DNA of 64,000 nucleotides. Origin: Candidatus Poribacteria bacterium. GTDB lineage: Bacteria; Poribacteria; WGA-4E; WGA-3G. The stretch's first letter is position 1; every line of letters begins with the position of its first letter. Made by a program: the position numbers and the translations under genes. The notes beneath the pieces were generated by a model. It was given only the letters and a program-made list of their open reading frames with translations, searched no databases and was not told the DNA's origin. Positions 16,042 through 24,432 of the stretch are shown here, piece after piece. The stretch lies in contig JAPPBX010000115.1 of the NCBI GenBank assembly GCA_026702755.1, forward strand, positions 1 through 64,000, read 5' to 3'.

Positions 16042-16344
16042 ATGGAAAAAATTCAGACCTTCAAAATCCAATATCAAGACTACCTTGAAACCTATACTGC
16101 CCACATTCAAAAAAATGGCAGTAAATGGATAGGATGGATACAGGAAGTTCCTGAGCTGAAGCGAGAAAAAGACACGCAAGAGGAATTGCTGAAAACTCTT
16201 AAAACCGAACTTCATGAAACTCTGGCAGATGAATGGGAGGCCTGGTGTGAGCAATTTGAAGAAGACGTGAAAGCCGGTCGATTAGACCGACTTTTCGATG
16301 AAGCCCTTGAGGATTTACGGGCAGGTAGGTGCAAAGATTTATAG
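16042..16344 (+). CDS. antitoxin, copy 3 of the array
   Basis: This 100-residue antitoxin is closer to copy 1 at the N-terminus (both read MEKIQTFKIQ) and differs more in the middle (KREKDTQEELLKTLKTELHETL). AAGGAGACAAAC precedes the ATG. The C-terminal EEDVKAGRLDRLFDEALEDL and RAGRCKDL blocks are kept. The toxin frame begins inside its 3-prime end at 16298. Confidence 0.8.
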   Translation: MEKIQTFKIQYQDYLETYTAHIQKNGSKWIGWIQEVPELKREKDTQEELLKTLKTELHETLADEWEAWCEQFEEDVKAGRLDRLFDEALEDLRAGRCKDL

Positions 16345-16585
16345 GACCACTCATAGGTTTTGGACATACTATGAAAATCTGCCGCGAGAGGTTCAGCGAC
16401 TTGCCGACAAAGGTTTTGAGCTGCTGAAGCAAGATCCAAGGCATCCTGCCCTGCACTTAAAGAAAGTAGGCACGCGTTGGTCTGCTCGTATTAATAAGGA
16501 CTATCGCGCTTTAGCACGTGAAGAAGATGGCACTCTCGTCTGGTTTTGGATCGGCAAACATGACGAATACATGCGACGTATCTAA
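16298..16585 (+). CDS. RelE/ParE-type toxin, copy 2
   Basis: This 95-residue toxin parallels the protein at 15337-15642. LPREVQRLADKGFELLKQDPRHPAL matches with four changes, and the HDEYMRRI C-terminus is kept. Here an ATG is available as start (16298), inside the antitoxin gene in another frame. Arg and Lys residues expected of an mRNA interferase are present (KVGTRWSARINKDYRALARE), but no catalytic assignment is possible by eye. It ends 41 bases before dusB. Confidence 0.8.
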   Translation: MKPLRIYGQVGAKIYRTTHRFWTYYENLPREVQRLADKGFELLKQDPRHPALHLKKVGTRWSARINKDYRALAREEDGTLVWFWIGKHDEYMRRI

Positions 16586-16626
16586 TAATTAAATCTTTTA
16601 CGAAATCACCTCACAAATAATACACC

Positions 16627-17619
16627 ATGTTAACAATCGGCAATCTCAATATCCCAGACTTCCCACTATTGCTCGCACCGATGGAAGATGTGAGCGATCC
16701 GCCTTTCCGCGCCGTCTGCAAGGAAAATGGTGCGGATCTCATGTACACCGAATTCATCTCCTCCGAAGCACTTATTCGTGACGCGGCACCGAGTGTTGCC
16801 AAATTGGACATTTTTGAAGCCGAAAGACCCATCGGCATCCAAATCTTTGGGCACGACATTGATTCCATGCGCGCCTCTGTCGAGATTACCGAAAAGGTCC
16901 AACCTGACATCATCGACATTAACTATGGGTGTCCTGTCAAGAAGGTTACATGCAAAGGGGCAGGTGCCGGTATCCTACAAGACATACCGAAGATGGTGAA
17001 AATGACTGCCGAAATGGTCAAAGCCACGCAGTTGCCCGTCACCGTCAAAACTCGTCTCGGCTGGGACGATAAAACGAAATACATCGTTGAGGTTGCCGAA
17101 CGGCTACAGGATGTCGGTATACAGGCAATCGCTATTCACGGCAGAACCCGCCGACAGATGTATAAAGGAGATGCCGATTGGACGCTCATCGGTAGGATTA
17201 AAGATAACCCGCGTATGACGATCCCTGTCTTCGGCAACGGTGATGTCGATAGTCCACAGAAAGCGGCAGAGATGCGGCAGCAATACGGTGTTGACGGTAT
17301 CATGGTCGGACGCGCTGCGATCGGTTACCCGTGGATTTTCGACGAGATAAAACACTATTTCGCAACAGGTGAATTGCTCCCACCGCCTTCCATAGATGAA
17401 CGCATCAAGGTTTTTAGAAAACACCTCGACTTTTCCATTAAATGGAAAGGATTAAAACTCGGTCTCGTTGAGATGCGGCGGCACTATAGCAACTATTTTA
17501 AGGGCATCCCACACGTCAAACCCTTTCGCTATCGTCTTGTTACATGTGATAGTTACGACGGTGTTTTAGGCATTGTATCGGAACTCCGGACGCATGCGCT
17601 AATGTTAGGGTTCTCATAG
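16627..17619 (+). CDS. dusB: tRNA-dihydrouridine synthase
   Basis: This 330-residue FMN enzyme reduces uridines in the tRNA D-loop. It shows the N-terminal APMEDVSDPPFR motif (residues 17-28), the catalytic cysteine in INYGCPVKK (Cys102), the phosphate-binding GNGDV and the VGRAAIGYPWIF block. Length and motif wording match bacterial DusB. The ATG at 16627 lacks a strong ribosome binding site (only CACC precedes it), so translation may depend on the upstream array transcript or be modest. It is followed by a separate promoter for dapF. Confidence 0.95.
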   Translation: MLTIGNLNIPDFPLLLAPMEDVSDPPFRAVCKENGADLMYTEFISSEALIRDAAPSVAKLDIFEAERPIGIQIFGHDIDSMRASVEITEKVQPDIIDINYGCPVKKVTCKGAGAGILQDIPKMVKMTAEMVKATQLPVTVKTRLGWDDKTKYIVEVAERLQDVGIQAIAIHGRTRRQMYKGDADWTLIGRIKDNPRMTIPVFGNGDVDSPQKAAEMRQQYGVDGIMVGRAAIGYPWIFDEIKHYFATGELLPPPSIDERIKVFRKHLDFSIKWKGLKLGLVEMRRHYSNYFKGIPHVKPFRYRLVTCDSYDGVLGIVSELRTHALMLGFS

Positions 17620-17649
17620 GAATAGGATTCCGGGAGCCTGAAAAAACAC

Positions 17650-17678
17650 TTGACTTGAAAACCACATAATATTATCAT
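17650..17678 (+). promoter_or_regulatory. probable promoter of dapF-dapA
   Basis: TTGACT (17650-17655), a 17-base spacer and TATCAT (17673-17678), each one mismatch from consensus. It lies 37 bases before the dapF ATG in the gap after dusB. Confidence 0.65.
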
Positions 17679-17714
17679 AAACTAAAACTATACCTTTGCA
17701 GTAAAGGACCTGGA

Positions 17715-18539
17715 ATGGAAAAAATACCCTTTATGAAACTCAGCGGTGCGGGTAACGATTTTGTCATCATTAATAATCTGGCGGAAATTGTTGATAGCAC
17801 CGATACAGATTTTGTGCAAAAACTCTGCCAACGCCGTATGTCGGTTGGAGCTGATGGTGTTCTGCTCGTCGAAAAAGCGGACGATGTCGATTTTCGCATG
17901 CGCTACTTCAACGCTGATGGTGGTGAAGTAGAGACCTGTGGAAACGGCGCACGCTGTATCTCTAAGTTCGCCTATCTGAATGGAATCGCGTCTGAAAAAA
18001 TGCGGTTTCTGACGAACGCTGGAATTTATGAATCCGAGATAGTGGGTACGAGCGTTAAAGTCCGTATGAGTGATCCCACGGACATTCGACTCAATGTCCC
18101 ACTCCAATTAGACGATGGGATGCATACCGTTGGGTTCGCGAACAGCGGTGTACCGCACGTTGTTTTCTTTGTAGAGGACTTGGAAGGAACGGATGTATTT
18201 GACTTAGGACAACAGACACGCTATCATGACGATTTCAAACCCAATGGCACTAATGCGAATTTTATCCGTGTTCAGTCATCGGGATTAATTGACATCCGGA
18301 CGTATGAACGTGGCGTTGAAGATGAGACGCTCGCTTGTGGCACAGGTTCAATCGCTTCCGCTATTGTCGCTGCGACATTAGGAAAAGTTGTATCTCCTGT
18401 TGCCGTCAAAACAGCGAGTGGCGTGGTTCTTAAAATCCATTTTGACGTAGAAAACGGAGAAGCTCAAAACGTCTACCTCGAAGGCGATGCTCGCGTTATC
18501 TACGTCGGTGAACTCACAACAGACGCATGGGATTATTAA
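17715..18539 (+). CDS. dapF: diaminopimelate epimerase
   Basis: This 274-residue cofactor-free epimerase interconverts LL- and meso-diaminopimelate for lysine and peptidoglycan synthesis. The two catalytic cysteines are present in mirror-image contexts: Cys75 in ETCGNGARC and Cys208 in ACGTGSIAS. The N-terminal KLSGAGNDFVII is also diagnostic. The ATG follows a weak GGACC, GGA-type site. dapA lies 55 bases downstream on the same strand, with a small hairpin in the gap. Confidence 0.96.
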   Translation: MEKIPFMKLSGAGNDFVIINNLAEIVDSTDTDFVQKLCQRRMSVGADGVLLVEKADDVDFRMRYFNADGGEVETCGNGARCISKFAYLNGIASEKMRFLTNAGIYESEIVGTSVKVRMSDPTDIRLNVPLQLDDGMHTVGFANSGVPHVVFFVEDLEGTDVFDLGQQTRYHDDFKPNGTNANFIRVQSSGLIDIRTYERGVEDETLACGTGSIASAIVAATLGKVVSPVAVKTASGVVLKIHFDVENGEAQNVYLEGDARVIYVGELTTDAWDY

Positions 18540-18548
18540 AAATAGCAG

Positions 18549-18572
18549 GAAAACCCACACCGTTGGGTTTCC
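18549..18572 (+). other. small hairpin between dapF and dapA
   Basis: AAACCCA and TGGGTTT arms with a short loop (CACCG) lie just before the dapA ribosome binding site AAGGAGGG. There is no T run, so it is not a clear terminator; it could modulate dapA translation or be incidental. Confidence 0.35.
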
Positions 18573-18594
18573 GTAGCCAGCAAGGAGGGTTTAC

Positions 18595-19470
18595 ATGTTT
18601 CAAGGCTCTTATGTTGCACTCGTCACACCATTTAAGGACGATGAATCGCTTGACGAATCGAAACTCAAGGAACTGATTCAATTTCAGCTTGACGGCGGCA
18701 CACACGGCATCGTTCCGTGTGGCACAACAGGTGAATCTCCTGCGCTGTCTGAGTCTGAACACGATAGGGTGATAGAACTCACCGTCGAAACTGTGAGTGG
18801 GCAGGTGCCTGTTATCGCTGGCACGGGTTCCAACTCGACGACACGCACCTTGCGTGCGACAGAGCACGCGAAAGCCGCCGGTGCGGATGCTGCCCTGATT
18901 GTCACCCCCTATTACAACAAACCGACCCAAGAGGGGTTATATGCCCACTACATGAAAATCGCCGACACGGTGGACATCCCGATCGTTGTCTACAATGTCC
19001 CTGGACGATGCGGGACTGACATCCTTTCACCTACGATCGCAAGGCTTGCGGAGCACCCGAATATCGTCGCTCTCAAGGAAGCGACTGGCGAACTGAAACG
19101 CGCCAGCGAAGTCGTCAACTTATGCCCCGATGACTTTGTCGTGCTTTCCGGTGATGATGTCAACACCCTACCAATCATGGCTGTTGGTGGTAAGGGTGTT
19201 ATTTCAGTTGTGGCGAACATCGCACCGGCAGATGTTGCGGAGATGTGTAATGCTTTCCATGCGGGGAATCTTGAACTCGCCCAAAAACTTCACTATAAAA
19301 CGTTGCCGCTGGCGGTTGATCTCTTTATTGAGACGAACCCGATCCCTGCGAAAACCGCGCTCCAGTTGATGGGCAAACTCAACGGGAAACTGCGATTGCC
19401 GCTCGCACCAATGGTGTCTGCGAACCTTGAGTCCTTGCGGAATACGCTTTCGGAAACGGGTTTGATTTAG
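18595..19470 (+). CDS. dapA: 4-hydroxy-tetrahydrodipicolinate synthase
   Basis: This 291-residue aldolase-type TIM barrel condenses pyruvate with aspartate semialdehyde, the first committed step to diaminopimelate and lysine. The Schiff-base lysine is Lys161 (VALKEATG). Tyr133 and Arg138 (VVYNVPGRCG) and Thr44-Thr45 (CGTTGES) complete the known active site. The start has AAGGAGGG upstream. It pairs with dapF, and a strong terminator follows. Confidence 0.96.
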   Translation: MFQGSYVALVTPFKDDESLDESKLKELIQFQLDGGTHGIVPCGTTGESPALSESEHDRVIELTVETVSGQVPVIAGTGSNSTTRTLRATEHAKAAGADAALIVTPYYNKPTQEGLYAHYMKIADTVDIPIVVYNVPGRCGTDILSPTIARLAEHPNIVALKEATGELKRASEVVNLCPDDFVVLSGDDVNTLPIMAVGGKGVISVVANIAPADVAEMCNAFHAGNLELAQKLHYKTLPLAVDLFIETNPIPAKTALQLMGKLNGKLRLPLAPMVSANLESLRNTLSETGLI

Positions 19471-19481
19471 TGAAAAAAGTG

Positions 19482-19515
19482 GAAGGTGCGATGTTCCAAT
19501 CGCGCCTTCTTTTTT
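19482..19515 (+). terminator. intrinsic terminator of dapF-dapA
   Basis: GAAGGTGCGAT (19482-19492), loop GTTCCA, ATCGCGCCTTC (19499-19509) with one G-T pair, then six T residues. It directly follows the dapA stop codon. Confidence 0.88.
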
Positions 19516-19532
19516 CAATTAGGGGCATCAAA

Positions 19533-19958
19533 ATGTCTGACGGTTCCATGGAACAAGTCCAAAATCGTGCGAACTCTGACCTGCGTCGTCAATTTCGCTC
19601 TTTTCGTGGTTTTATAAAGAAACCTAAAAAGGCTTGGTCTGCCCCTACCTTAAAGTGGTTTTCACTCTACAGCATTGGGATTTTGGCGGGCATGTGGGCT
19701 TTTATTCTTGACTGGACTAAACTGGAGCCATGGATCGGGATAGCCATAACTGTAGGAATATCAGTGATTATAGTTGTGTCTATCCTGTTTATAGAAAATG
19801 ATCGTGCAGCCAGCGAAGGATGGTCCCGAATCCATCGCTATGTGAATGCCCTTATATTTACTGTGGGTACAATCGTTGTCGGATTTGCAGGTTGGATTGG
19901 CGGTACAGCAATGCATAGGCAGGTAGAACCACTCGCAAGCAAATTCATATCGCCGTGA
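19533..19958 (+). CDS. small membrane protein, unknown function
   Basis: This 141-residue protein has a charged N-terminal region (about 40 residues, many Arg and Lys) and three hydrophobic segments near residues 42-60, 68-88 and 106-124. A longer frame from 19470 would start inside the dapA terminator, so the ATG at 19533 after AGGGG is used. No family recognised. It lies between the dapA terminator and the convergent FGE-like gene. Confidence 0.65.
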   Translation: MSDGSMEQVQNRANSDLRRQFRSFRGFIKKPKKAWSAPTLKWFSLYSIGILAGMWAFILDWTKLEPWIGIAITVGISVIIVVSILFIENDRAASEGWSRIHRYVNALIFTVGTIVVGFAGWIGGTAMHRQVEPLASKFISP

Positions 19959-20001
19959 ACTATCTTATGCACTAAACATTCAACCGCGTCTACAAACAGT
20001 T

Positions 20002-20856
20002 TTAAGGGGCGATATCCTTCACGCAGCGAAACCCGTTATTGATATATGCGGCTGATGGGCTGCTCTCATTTCGGAAAGCCACACGCAGAAAATCCGGTGG
20101 TGTCCACCAAGAACCGCCGCGCGTCACACGCGCAGATGTAATCGTCTTGAAATTAGATAAAACATCTTCCAAACTCCCATCAGCAAACGGATTCTGACGC
20201 GGGGAATTCGCATAAAAATCAGCATCCCACGCGTCAAGACACCACTCACGCACATTGCCACCCATATCATACAATCCATATCCATTTGGTGGGAAGTTTC
20301 CAACTGGTGCGGAATGTGCATAACCATCATCAACGTCCAGATTTGCCCATTCAAGATGCCCTGCGAGCATATCGGCGAAGTTACACTGTGTTCCGTCCGG
20401 CGGCGTGGCACCCCACGGATACTTCTTACCTGCTAAACCGCCGCGGGCAGCTTTTTCCCATTCTGCCTCAGTCGGTAACCGTTTACCCGCCCATGTCGCG
20501 TAAGCCATGGCATCATACCAATTCACACCAACAACAGGATGCCAATCCGTTGGTGAAAGATTCAAAACCTGATTCCCTAAAGGTGTATACCCGGTGGCTC
20601 GGACAAATTCGTTATACTGACCGACAGTCACCTCGAATATGTCCATATAGAACGCATCCAAGTAGACGGTATGTACGGGCAGCTCGTCGCTATCTCCCTC
20701 AGAGTCGGTGCTGCCCATCTGAAATTCGCCTGCAGGAATAAGTACCATCCCTTCTGGAACACTTGGTGATTGGGCGACTGTCGTTCTCATGAGATGATCT
20801 CCTTCGGGCATCAACACCATCAGGAGCATCACAAGTACCGTAAATACTGTTTTCAT
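20002..20856 (-). CDS. formylglycine-generating-enzyme-fold protein, exported
   Basis: This 284-residue protein has an N-terminal hydrophobic segment (MKTVFTVLVMLLMVLM). The SUMF1/FGE-sulfatase domain starts at GMVLIPAGEFQMGS and continues through GVNWYDAMAYATWAGKRLPTEAEWE, YPWG, GNVREWC and GGSWW to GFRCVK. Genuine formylglycine-generating enzymes carry a Cys pair after GGSW. Here that stretch (WWTPPDFLRVAFRNES) has none, so sulfatase activation is unlikely and a binding or structural role in the periplasm is more plausible. The ATG at 20856 follows AGGGGATG and sits five bases after the end of the ceramidase-like gene, so the two are probably one transcript. Confidence 0.85.
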   Translation of the reverse strand: MKTVFTVLVMLLMVLMPEGDHLMRTTVAQSPSVPEGMVLIPAGEFQMGSTDSEGDSDELPVHTVYLDAFYMDIFEVTVGQYNEFVRATGYTPLGNQVLNLSPTDWHPVVGVNWYDAMAYATWAGKRLPTEAEWEKAARGGLAGKKYPWGATPPDGTQCNFADMLAGHLEWANLDVDDGYAHSAPVGNFPPNGYGLYDMGGNVREWCLDAWDADFYANSPRQNPFADGSLEDVLSNFKTITSARVTRGGSWWTPPDFLRVAFRNESSPSAAYINNGFRCVKDIAP

Positions 20857-20860
20857 AAGA

Positions 20861-22183
20861 TCATCCCCTTGAGAAATTCTCTGGCAACAGCCGATGCACT
20901 GTGTCAATCACCAACTGCTCAACGCCGGTGGCGAATCGAGTTGGTGGACCGAAATAGAGCATCGCACCACCACCCTCATAGCCGCCCTCGGCTAACACGC
21001 GTTCCGATGGGATATAGCACGGAAACGCATTTGCGTATGCCCCTACCCACAACTTTTCGGCATCTAACTCGTTCTTCAGACGCAGTGAATAATCAACAAC
21101 GACTTCACTGGCAAGGAAAACAACACCGAGTTCATCGCCGAAACTCCACGCTTGTACGGGATAAGAGAGTTCCGTTTGTATCGACTGTCCTTTCTGTAAG
21201 CGTTCGAGGTGTTTTTGTGCATGATAGGCATCGTGACCGCCTGCTGCTACACGTGCCTCCCATTCTTCACGGGTCGGCAGTGTATCAAACGGCAGATTCA
21301 CTCGTTCAAACGCACCCCTTGGGACTTTAGAGAGTGGATTGGCATCCCTTTTCAGCATCCGTTGGACTTCCTCTGAAAGTGCTTCTCCGTGTGCTTTTGC
21401 ATACGCGAGGCGAGTACTAAAGACTTCTTCTTCCCCATCTGGCATCGGCATCATTCGTGATTCGGGGTTTGCATCGGCACCACATCCGATTGTGATTAAG
21501 GCAGTTACGCCCGGAAGTGCGTCTTGGATCGCATCTTGTGCGTATCCTGCCCAGTCGCCGCAGATATGATTGTCCGTTCCAGCCAATGTTGTACAGTGGC
21601 AAGCGTAACTTGCCCACACAGCGCGCAGTGTGCCGTCTAAATCCCTGACTTGCATACACGGCAGTGAGTGATCCACCGGTCCACCCTCGGTTCGCCGATT
21701 TTTGGCGAATCCGAGTTCTCCAATACCCCATGTCAACCGTGATGGCTCGCGATTTGCGAGTGCTTCCAGTGCGACGGCTTCCATCCAGTCGGTAAGTTGC
21801 TGGGTGTATTTATCAATCGTTTCCTGTTGTTCCGGCGGTATATCCGAACTAAATAGAAACGGCGCGGCGTTTGTTAGACAGGGCGCGCTATGCGTGTGCG
21901 TAAAACATGCTGCAAAGTGGGCGCGGGAAATCCCTGTTTTCTGCTTGATTCGGCGCGATACCTCTTCGGTGAGTTCATCCGGTAAACCGCAATTTTCAAC
22001 CGTCACTAAAACAACCGGTTCATCTGTATCATTACCGATAGCAAGTGCCTTCGACCATATCGGCTGGATAATACCGTCGGATTCTGTGCGGCGACTCCCA
22101 TAACCACTGAGCCGAATCGGATAGTCTGGCGTAATATCTACTTCTGCAACGCCAACCTGAATAACGCTATTTTTATCTGTCAT
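20861..22183 (-). CDS. neutral/alkaline ceramidase-like hydrolase
   Basis: This 440-residue protein matches the N-terminal domain of neutral/alkaline non-lysosomal ceramidases. It has VGVAEVDITPDYPIRLSGYG at the start, then a metal-binding FTHTHSAP (about residues 93-100) and GCGADANPE (near 230). It lacks the signal peptide and C-terminal domain of true ceramidases and is shorter, as are the many homologues common in Poribacteria and Planctomycetes, so the substrate may be another amide. GGAGG precedes the ATG. The FGE-like gene follows immediately. Confidence 0.88.
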   Translation of the reverse strand: MTDKNSVIQVGVAEVDITPDYPIRLSGYGSRRTESDGIIQPIWSKALAIGNDTDEPVVLVTVENCGLPDELTEEVSRRIKQKTGISRAHFAACFTHTHSAPCLTNAAPFLFSSDIPPEQQETIDKYTQQLTDWMEAVALEALANREPSRLTWGIGELGFAKNRRTEGGPVDHSLPCMQVRDLDGTLRAVWASYACHCTTLAGTDNHICGDWAGYAQDAIQDALPGVTALITIGCGADANPESRMMPMPDGEEEVFSTRLAYAKAHGEALSEEVQRMLKRDANPLSKVPRGAFERVNLPFDTLPTREEWEARVAAGGHDAYHAQKHLERLQKGQSIQTELSYPVQAWSFGDELGVVFLASEVVVDYSLRLKNELDAEKLWVGAYANAFPCYIPSERVLAEGGYEGGGAMLYFGPPTRFATGVEQLVIDTVHRLLPENFSRG

Positions 22184-22222
22184 ACCGAGTTACCTCCGCG
22201 ATAGACCTTACTGCCTACATGC

Positions 22223-22251
22223 CGCTGGCGAGGTTTTAAACCTCGCCAGCG
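22223..22251. repeat. GGCGAGG palindrome
   Basis: CGCTGGCGAGGTTT (22223-22236), one central T, AAACCTCGCCAGCG (22238-22251): 14-bp perfect arms. It lies between the barrel protein gene and the ceramidase-like gene, both on the minus strand. The arm sequence equals that at 7207-7233. Confidence 0.75.
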
Positions 22252-22274
22252 AGGGTGTGAAAATTCTATTTGAG

Positions 22275-23438
22275 TTAGAATCGTAGGGTGAATGCGAATA
22301 GATGTTTGTTTGAATCATAGGCACCATTTTCTATGTTTGTCGTGTATTCCAAATATGTGGTGCCAAGCCTCAGAGCGACACCGAGAGAGGAATAGAACTC
22401 TGAATGTGCTCGTCCTATACCAACTCGGAGTGCCACAGTCTTTGGAACTGCTCCTGTCCACGTTTTGTGTAATTCACCACCAATAGCGAAACTAATTCCG
22501 TTCTGTCCTGTGTCTCGCCAGAGGTCTGTCGCCACTGTAACCCATCGCAGAGGTTCATAGGCGACACCGATGCCGAATCGGAATGGAAGCGGTTCCACCA
22601 AGTCTGCGCGCAGGATGTTTTCAAAAAGGATCCCGATCTGCAGCGGTGGGTTTGTCTGCGCTGCGTTGAGCCAAACCTCTCTTTGAAAACCAATATCCAG
22701 TTCCAACCGGTTGACTGTCCTCTCAAGCGTTGGCTGTCGTTCATGGACGATCTCCCGAACCCGATCGCCGAATTGCAATTCATCAATGATTGCCTCAATC
22801 AGTTCTTCGGGCATCTCTACGTCTACTTCAGGTCCATGGCGTGCTGCCAAATTTAAGGTCGAAATCGTTGTGCCTCGGTCTACGGCTTGCCGTACCCATT
22901 TCAGGCGCGCACCTGCTGTAGATTTTCCAAACTCGCGACTGAAGCCTGCTATCCAACTGCCTTCTTGGAGCAGATTGTAATCTGTGAATAGATCCGTTGT
23001 AGCGGTAAACTGACGCGAGTTTCGGTTATATTCGGCATGCGTTCTGTCAAACGTGAAGTTCGCAAAATTCGTGGATCTCGCGATATAGCCGACACTCATA
23101 CCCCATTTACTGAACGCTGACGAATAATAGAACGCTGGTGAGACGTTGATATTGGCTTCAGCGGCGAATTGCGTCGTTCCGTGTTTCGGTAACTCCGTCC
23201 AGTGGATGTTCCCAGCAGCAATGCCGAGCGCGAGATTATGGTGTTTAACAGATACCAGCGCGGCTGGATTCCCAAATATACCCGCATCATCTGTCAGCAG
23301 TGCGATACGGGTGCCGCCCATTCCCGCAATGCGGAGCATCTCGTTTGCGGTGCTGGATGATGGCATAATCGCGGCTAAGATACAAAATACCCAAAAAGTC
23401 GTGAGGAGCTGACATCTCGTTCTATTGTGAATCCACAC
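22275..23438 (-). CDS. outer-membrane beta-barrel protein, PorV/UPF0164-like
   Basis: This 387-residue protein has a signal peptide (to about residue 31, STA-NE), and an N-terminal LRIAGMGGTRIALLTDDAGIFGNPAAL block. That block is typical of PorV/FadL-like or UPF0164 barrels. It continues with many amphipathic strands and ends in KHLFAFTLRF, with the terminal Phe expected of an outer-membrane barrel. A helical insert near residues 205-250 (PEELIEAIIDELQFGDRVREIV) interrupts the strands. The start overlaps the end of the ABC ATPase gene by 17 bases, so they are coupled. A diderm envelope is implied. Confidence 0.75.
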   Translation of the reverse strand: MWIHNRTRCQLLTTFWVFCILAAIMPSSSTANEMLRIAGMGGTRIALLTDDAGIFGNPAALVSVKHHNLALGIAAGNIHWTELPKHGTTQFAAEANINVSPAFYYSSAFSKWGMSVGYIARSTNFANFTFDRTHAEYNRNSRQFTATTDLFTDYNLLQEGSWIAGFSREFGKSTAGARLKWVRQAVDRGTTISTLNLAARHGPEVDVEMPEELIEAIIDELQFGDRVREIVHERQPTLERTVNRLELDIGFQREVWLNAAQTNPPLQIGILFENILRADLVEPLPFRFGIGVAYEPLRWVTVATDLWRDTGQNGISFAIGGELHKTWTGAVPKTVALRVGIGRAHSEFYSSLGVALRLGTTYLEYTTNIENGAYDSNKHLFAFTLRF

Positions 23439-24345
23439 TCATCACCTCAGCGAAAATGTCCTCCAGCGAATGTTTCACCTCACGCAACTGACGGAGCTGG
23501 ACCCGGGTCTCGTAAGCGAGTTTGAAGAAGAATTTTGTATCCGTTTGTGCCTGATTGTCGGACGTAACTCGGAGGCGTTTATCCGGATGTAGTTCAACCT
23601 GATAATTGTGTCGTTCTAACGCAGCGATGTAAGACTCGCTGTCCCCGACAATCTTCAGATCAAACAACTGTCCTTTGTTCTCTTTGAGTGCTTCTATGTG
23701 TCCTTGAATAGCAAGGCTTCCGTGTGAGAGGGCAATAATCTCTTCGCATGCAAACTCTACATCTGGAAGTAGATGCGAAGACAAGATCACATTGATGCCC
23801 TTATCCGTTGCAATGTCTTTGACGAGTTCCAACATCTCCTCTCTACCGCTGGTGTCCATCCCGTTTGTTGGTTCGTCAAGAAGTAGTAACTCTGGATCGT
23901 GCGCCAGTGCCTGTGCTAACTTCACGCGTTGTTTCATGCCAACTGAGTAGCCGTCTATGGACCGATAACGCTCTTCATCCAAACCGACATAATAGAGCAC
24001 TTCATGTGCGCGTTGTAGTGCATCGCGCTTCGGCATTCCACAGAGTTCGCCTGCGTAAGAGACAAGCTGAACGGCGTTCATCCCCTGAATTAAACATTCA
24101 TCTTCCGGCATGTATCCGATCTGTTTCCGAATCTCTAATGGATCTGTTTGCACATCCAGCCCGAACACAGCGGCTGTACCTTGATTCGGCTGGACGAATC
24201 CGAGGAGCGTTTTTAGTAAGGTGCTTTTTCCCGCACCATTAGGTCCCAGTAAACCGACAGCACCGCCTTGAACTTCTAATGAGAGGTTATCCAGGGCAGT
24301 CGTTGTACCAAAAGAGAGTGAGACGTTTTTTATTTCAATAAGCAT
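23422..24345 (-). CDS. ABC transporter ATP-binding protein
   Basis: This 307-residue ATPase has Walker A GPNGAGKST (residues 34-42) and Walker B LLLLDEP. The signature loop reads VGMKQR instead of LSGGQ, a form common in ABC-2 type exporters of the CcmA/DRA family. The C-terminal 80 residues are typical of that branch. No permease gene adjoins it; it is coupled instead to the outer-membrane barrel gene. The start is ATG at 24345, reached after TTAAAAAATG, with a weak ribosome binding site. Confidence 0.93.
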   Translation of the reverse strand: MLIEIKNVSLSFGTTTALDNLSLEVQGGAVGLLGPNGAGKSTLLKTLLGFVQPNQGTAAVFGLDVQTDPLEIRKQIGYMPEDECLIQGMNAVQLVSYAGELCGMPKRDALQRAHEVLYYVGLDEERYRSIDGYSVGMKQRVKLAQALAHDPELLLLDEPTNGMDTSGREEMLELVKDIATDKGINVILSSHLLPDVEFACEEIIALSHGSLAIQGHIEALKENKGQLFDLKIVGDSESYIAALERHNYQVELHPDKRLRVTSDNQAQTDTKFFFKLAYETRVQLRQLREVKHSLEDIFAEVMSVDSQ

Positions 24346-24400
24346 TTTTTAACTATGGTAGATTTTAGAGTTAATTAGACGTTGGTCCCTGTGAGTTTGC

Positions 24401-24428
24401 GGGCAGCCACAAGGGCTGCCCCTACAAG
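24401..24428. repeat. hairpin-CCTACAAG repeat
   Basis: GGGCAGCC (24401-24408), loop ACAAG, GGCTGCCC (24414-24421), then CTACAAG. The 3-prime tail CCTACAAG also follows the GCGAGC-ACA-GCTCGC hairpin at 28631-28655, and its complement CTTGTAGG opens a hairpin-like unit near 44292. It lies between alr and the ABC ATPase gene. Confidence 0.6.
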
Positions 24429-24432
24429 ATGT

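Noticed and set aside
19470-19532. Upstream extension of the small membrane protein
   Set aside because: The extra codons run through the dapA terminator hairpin and T tract; an ATG with a GGGG-type site follows at 19533.
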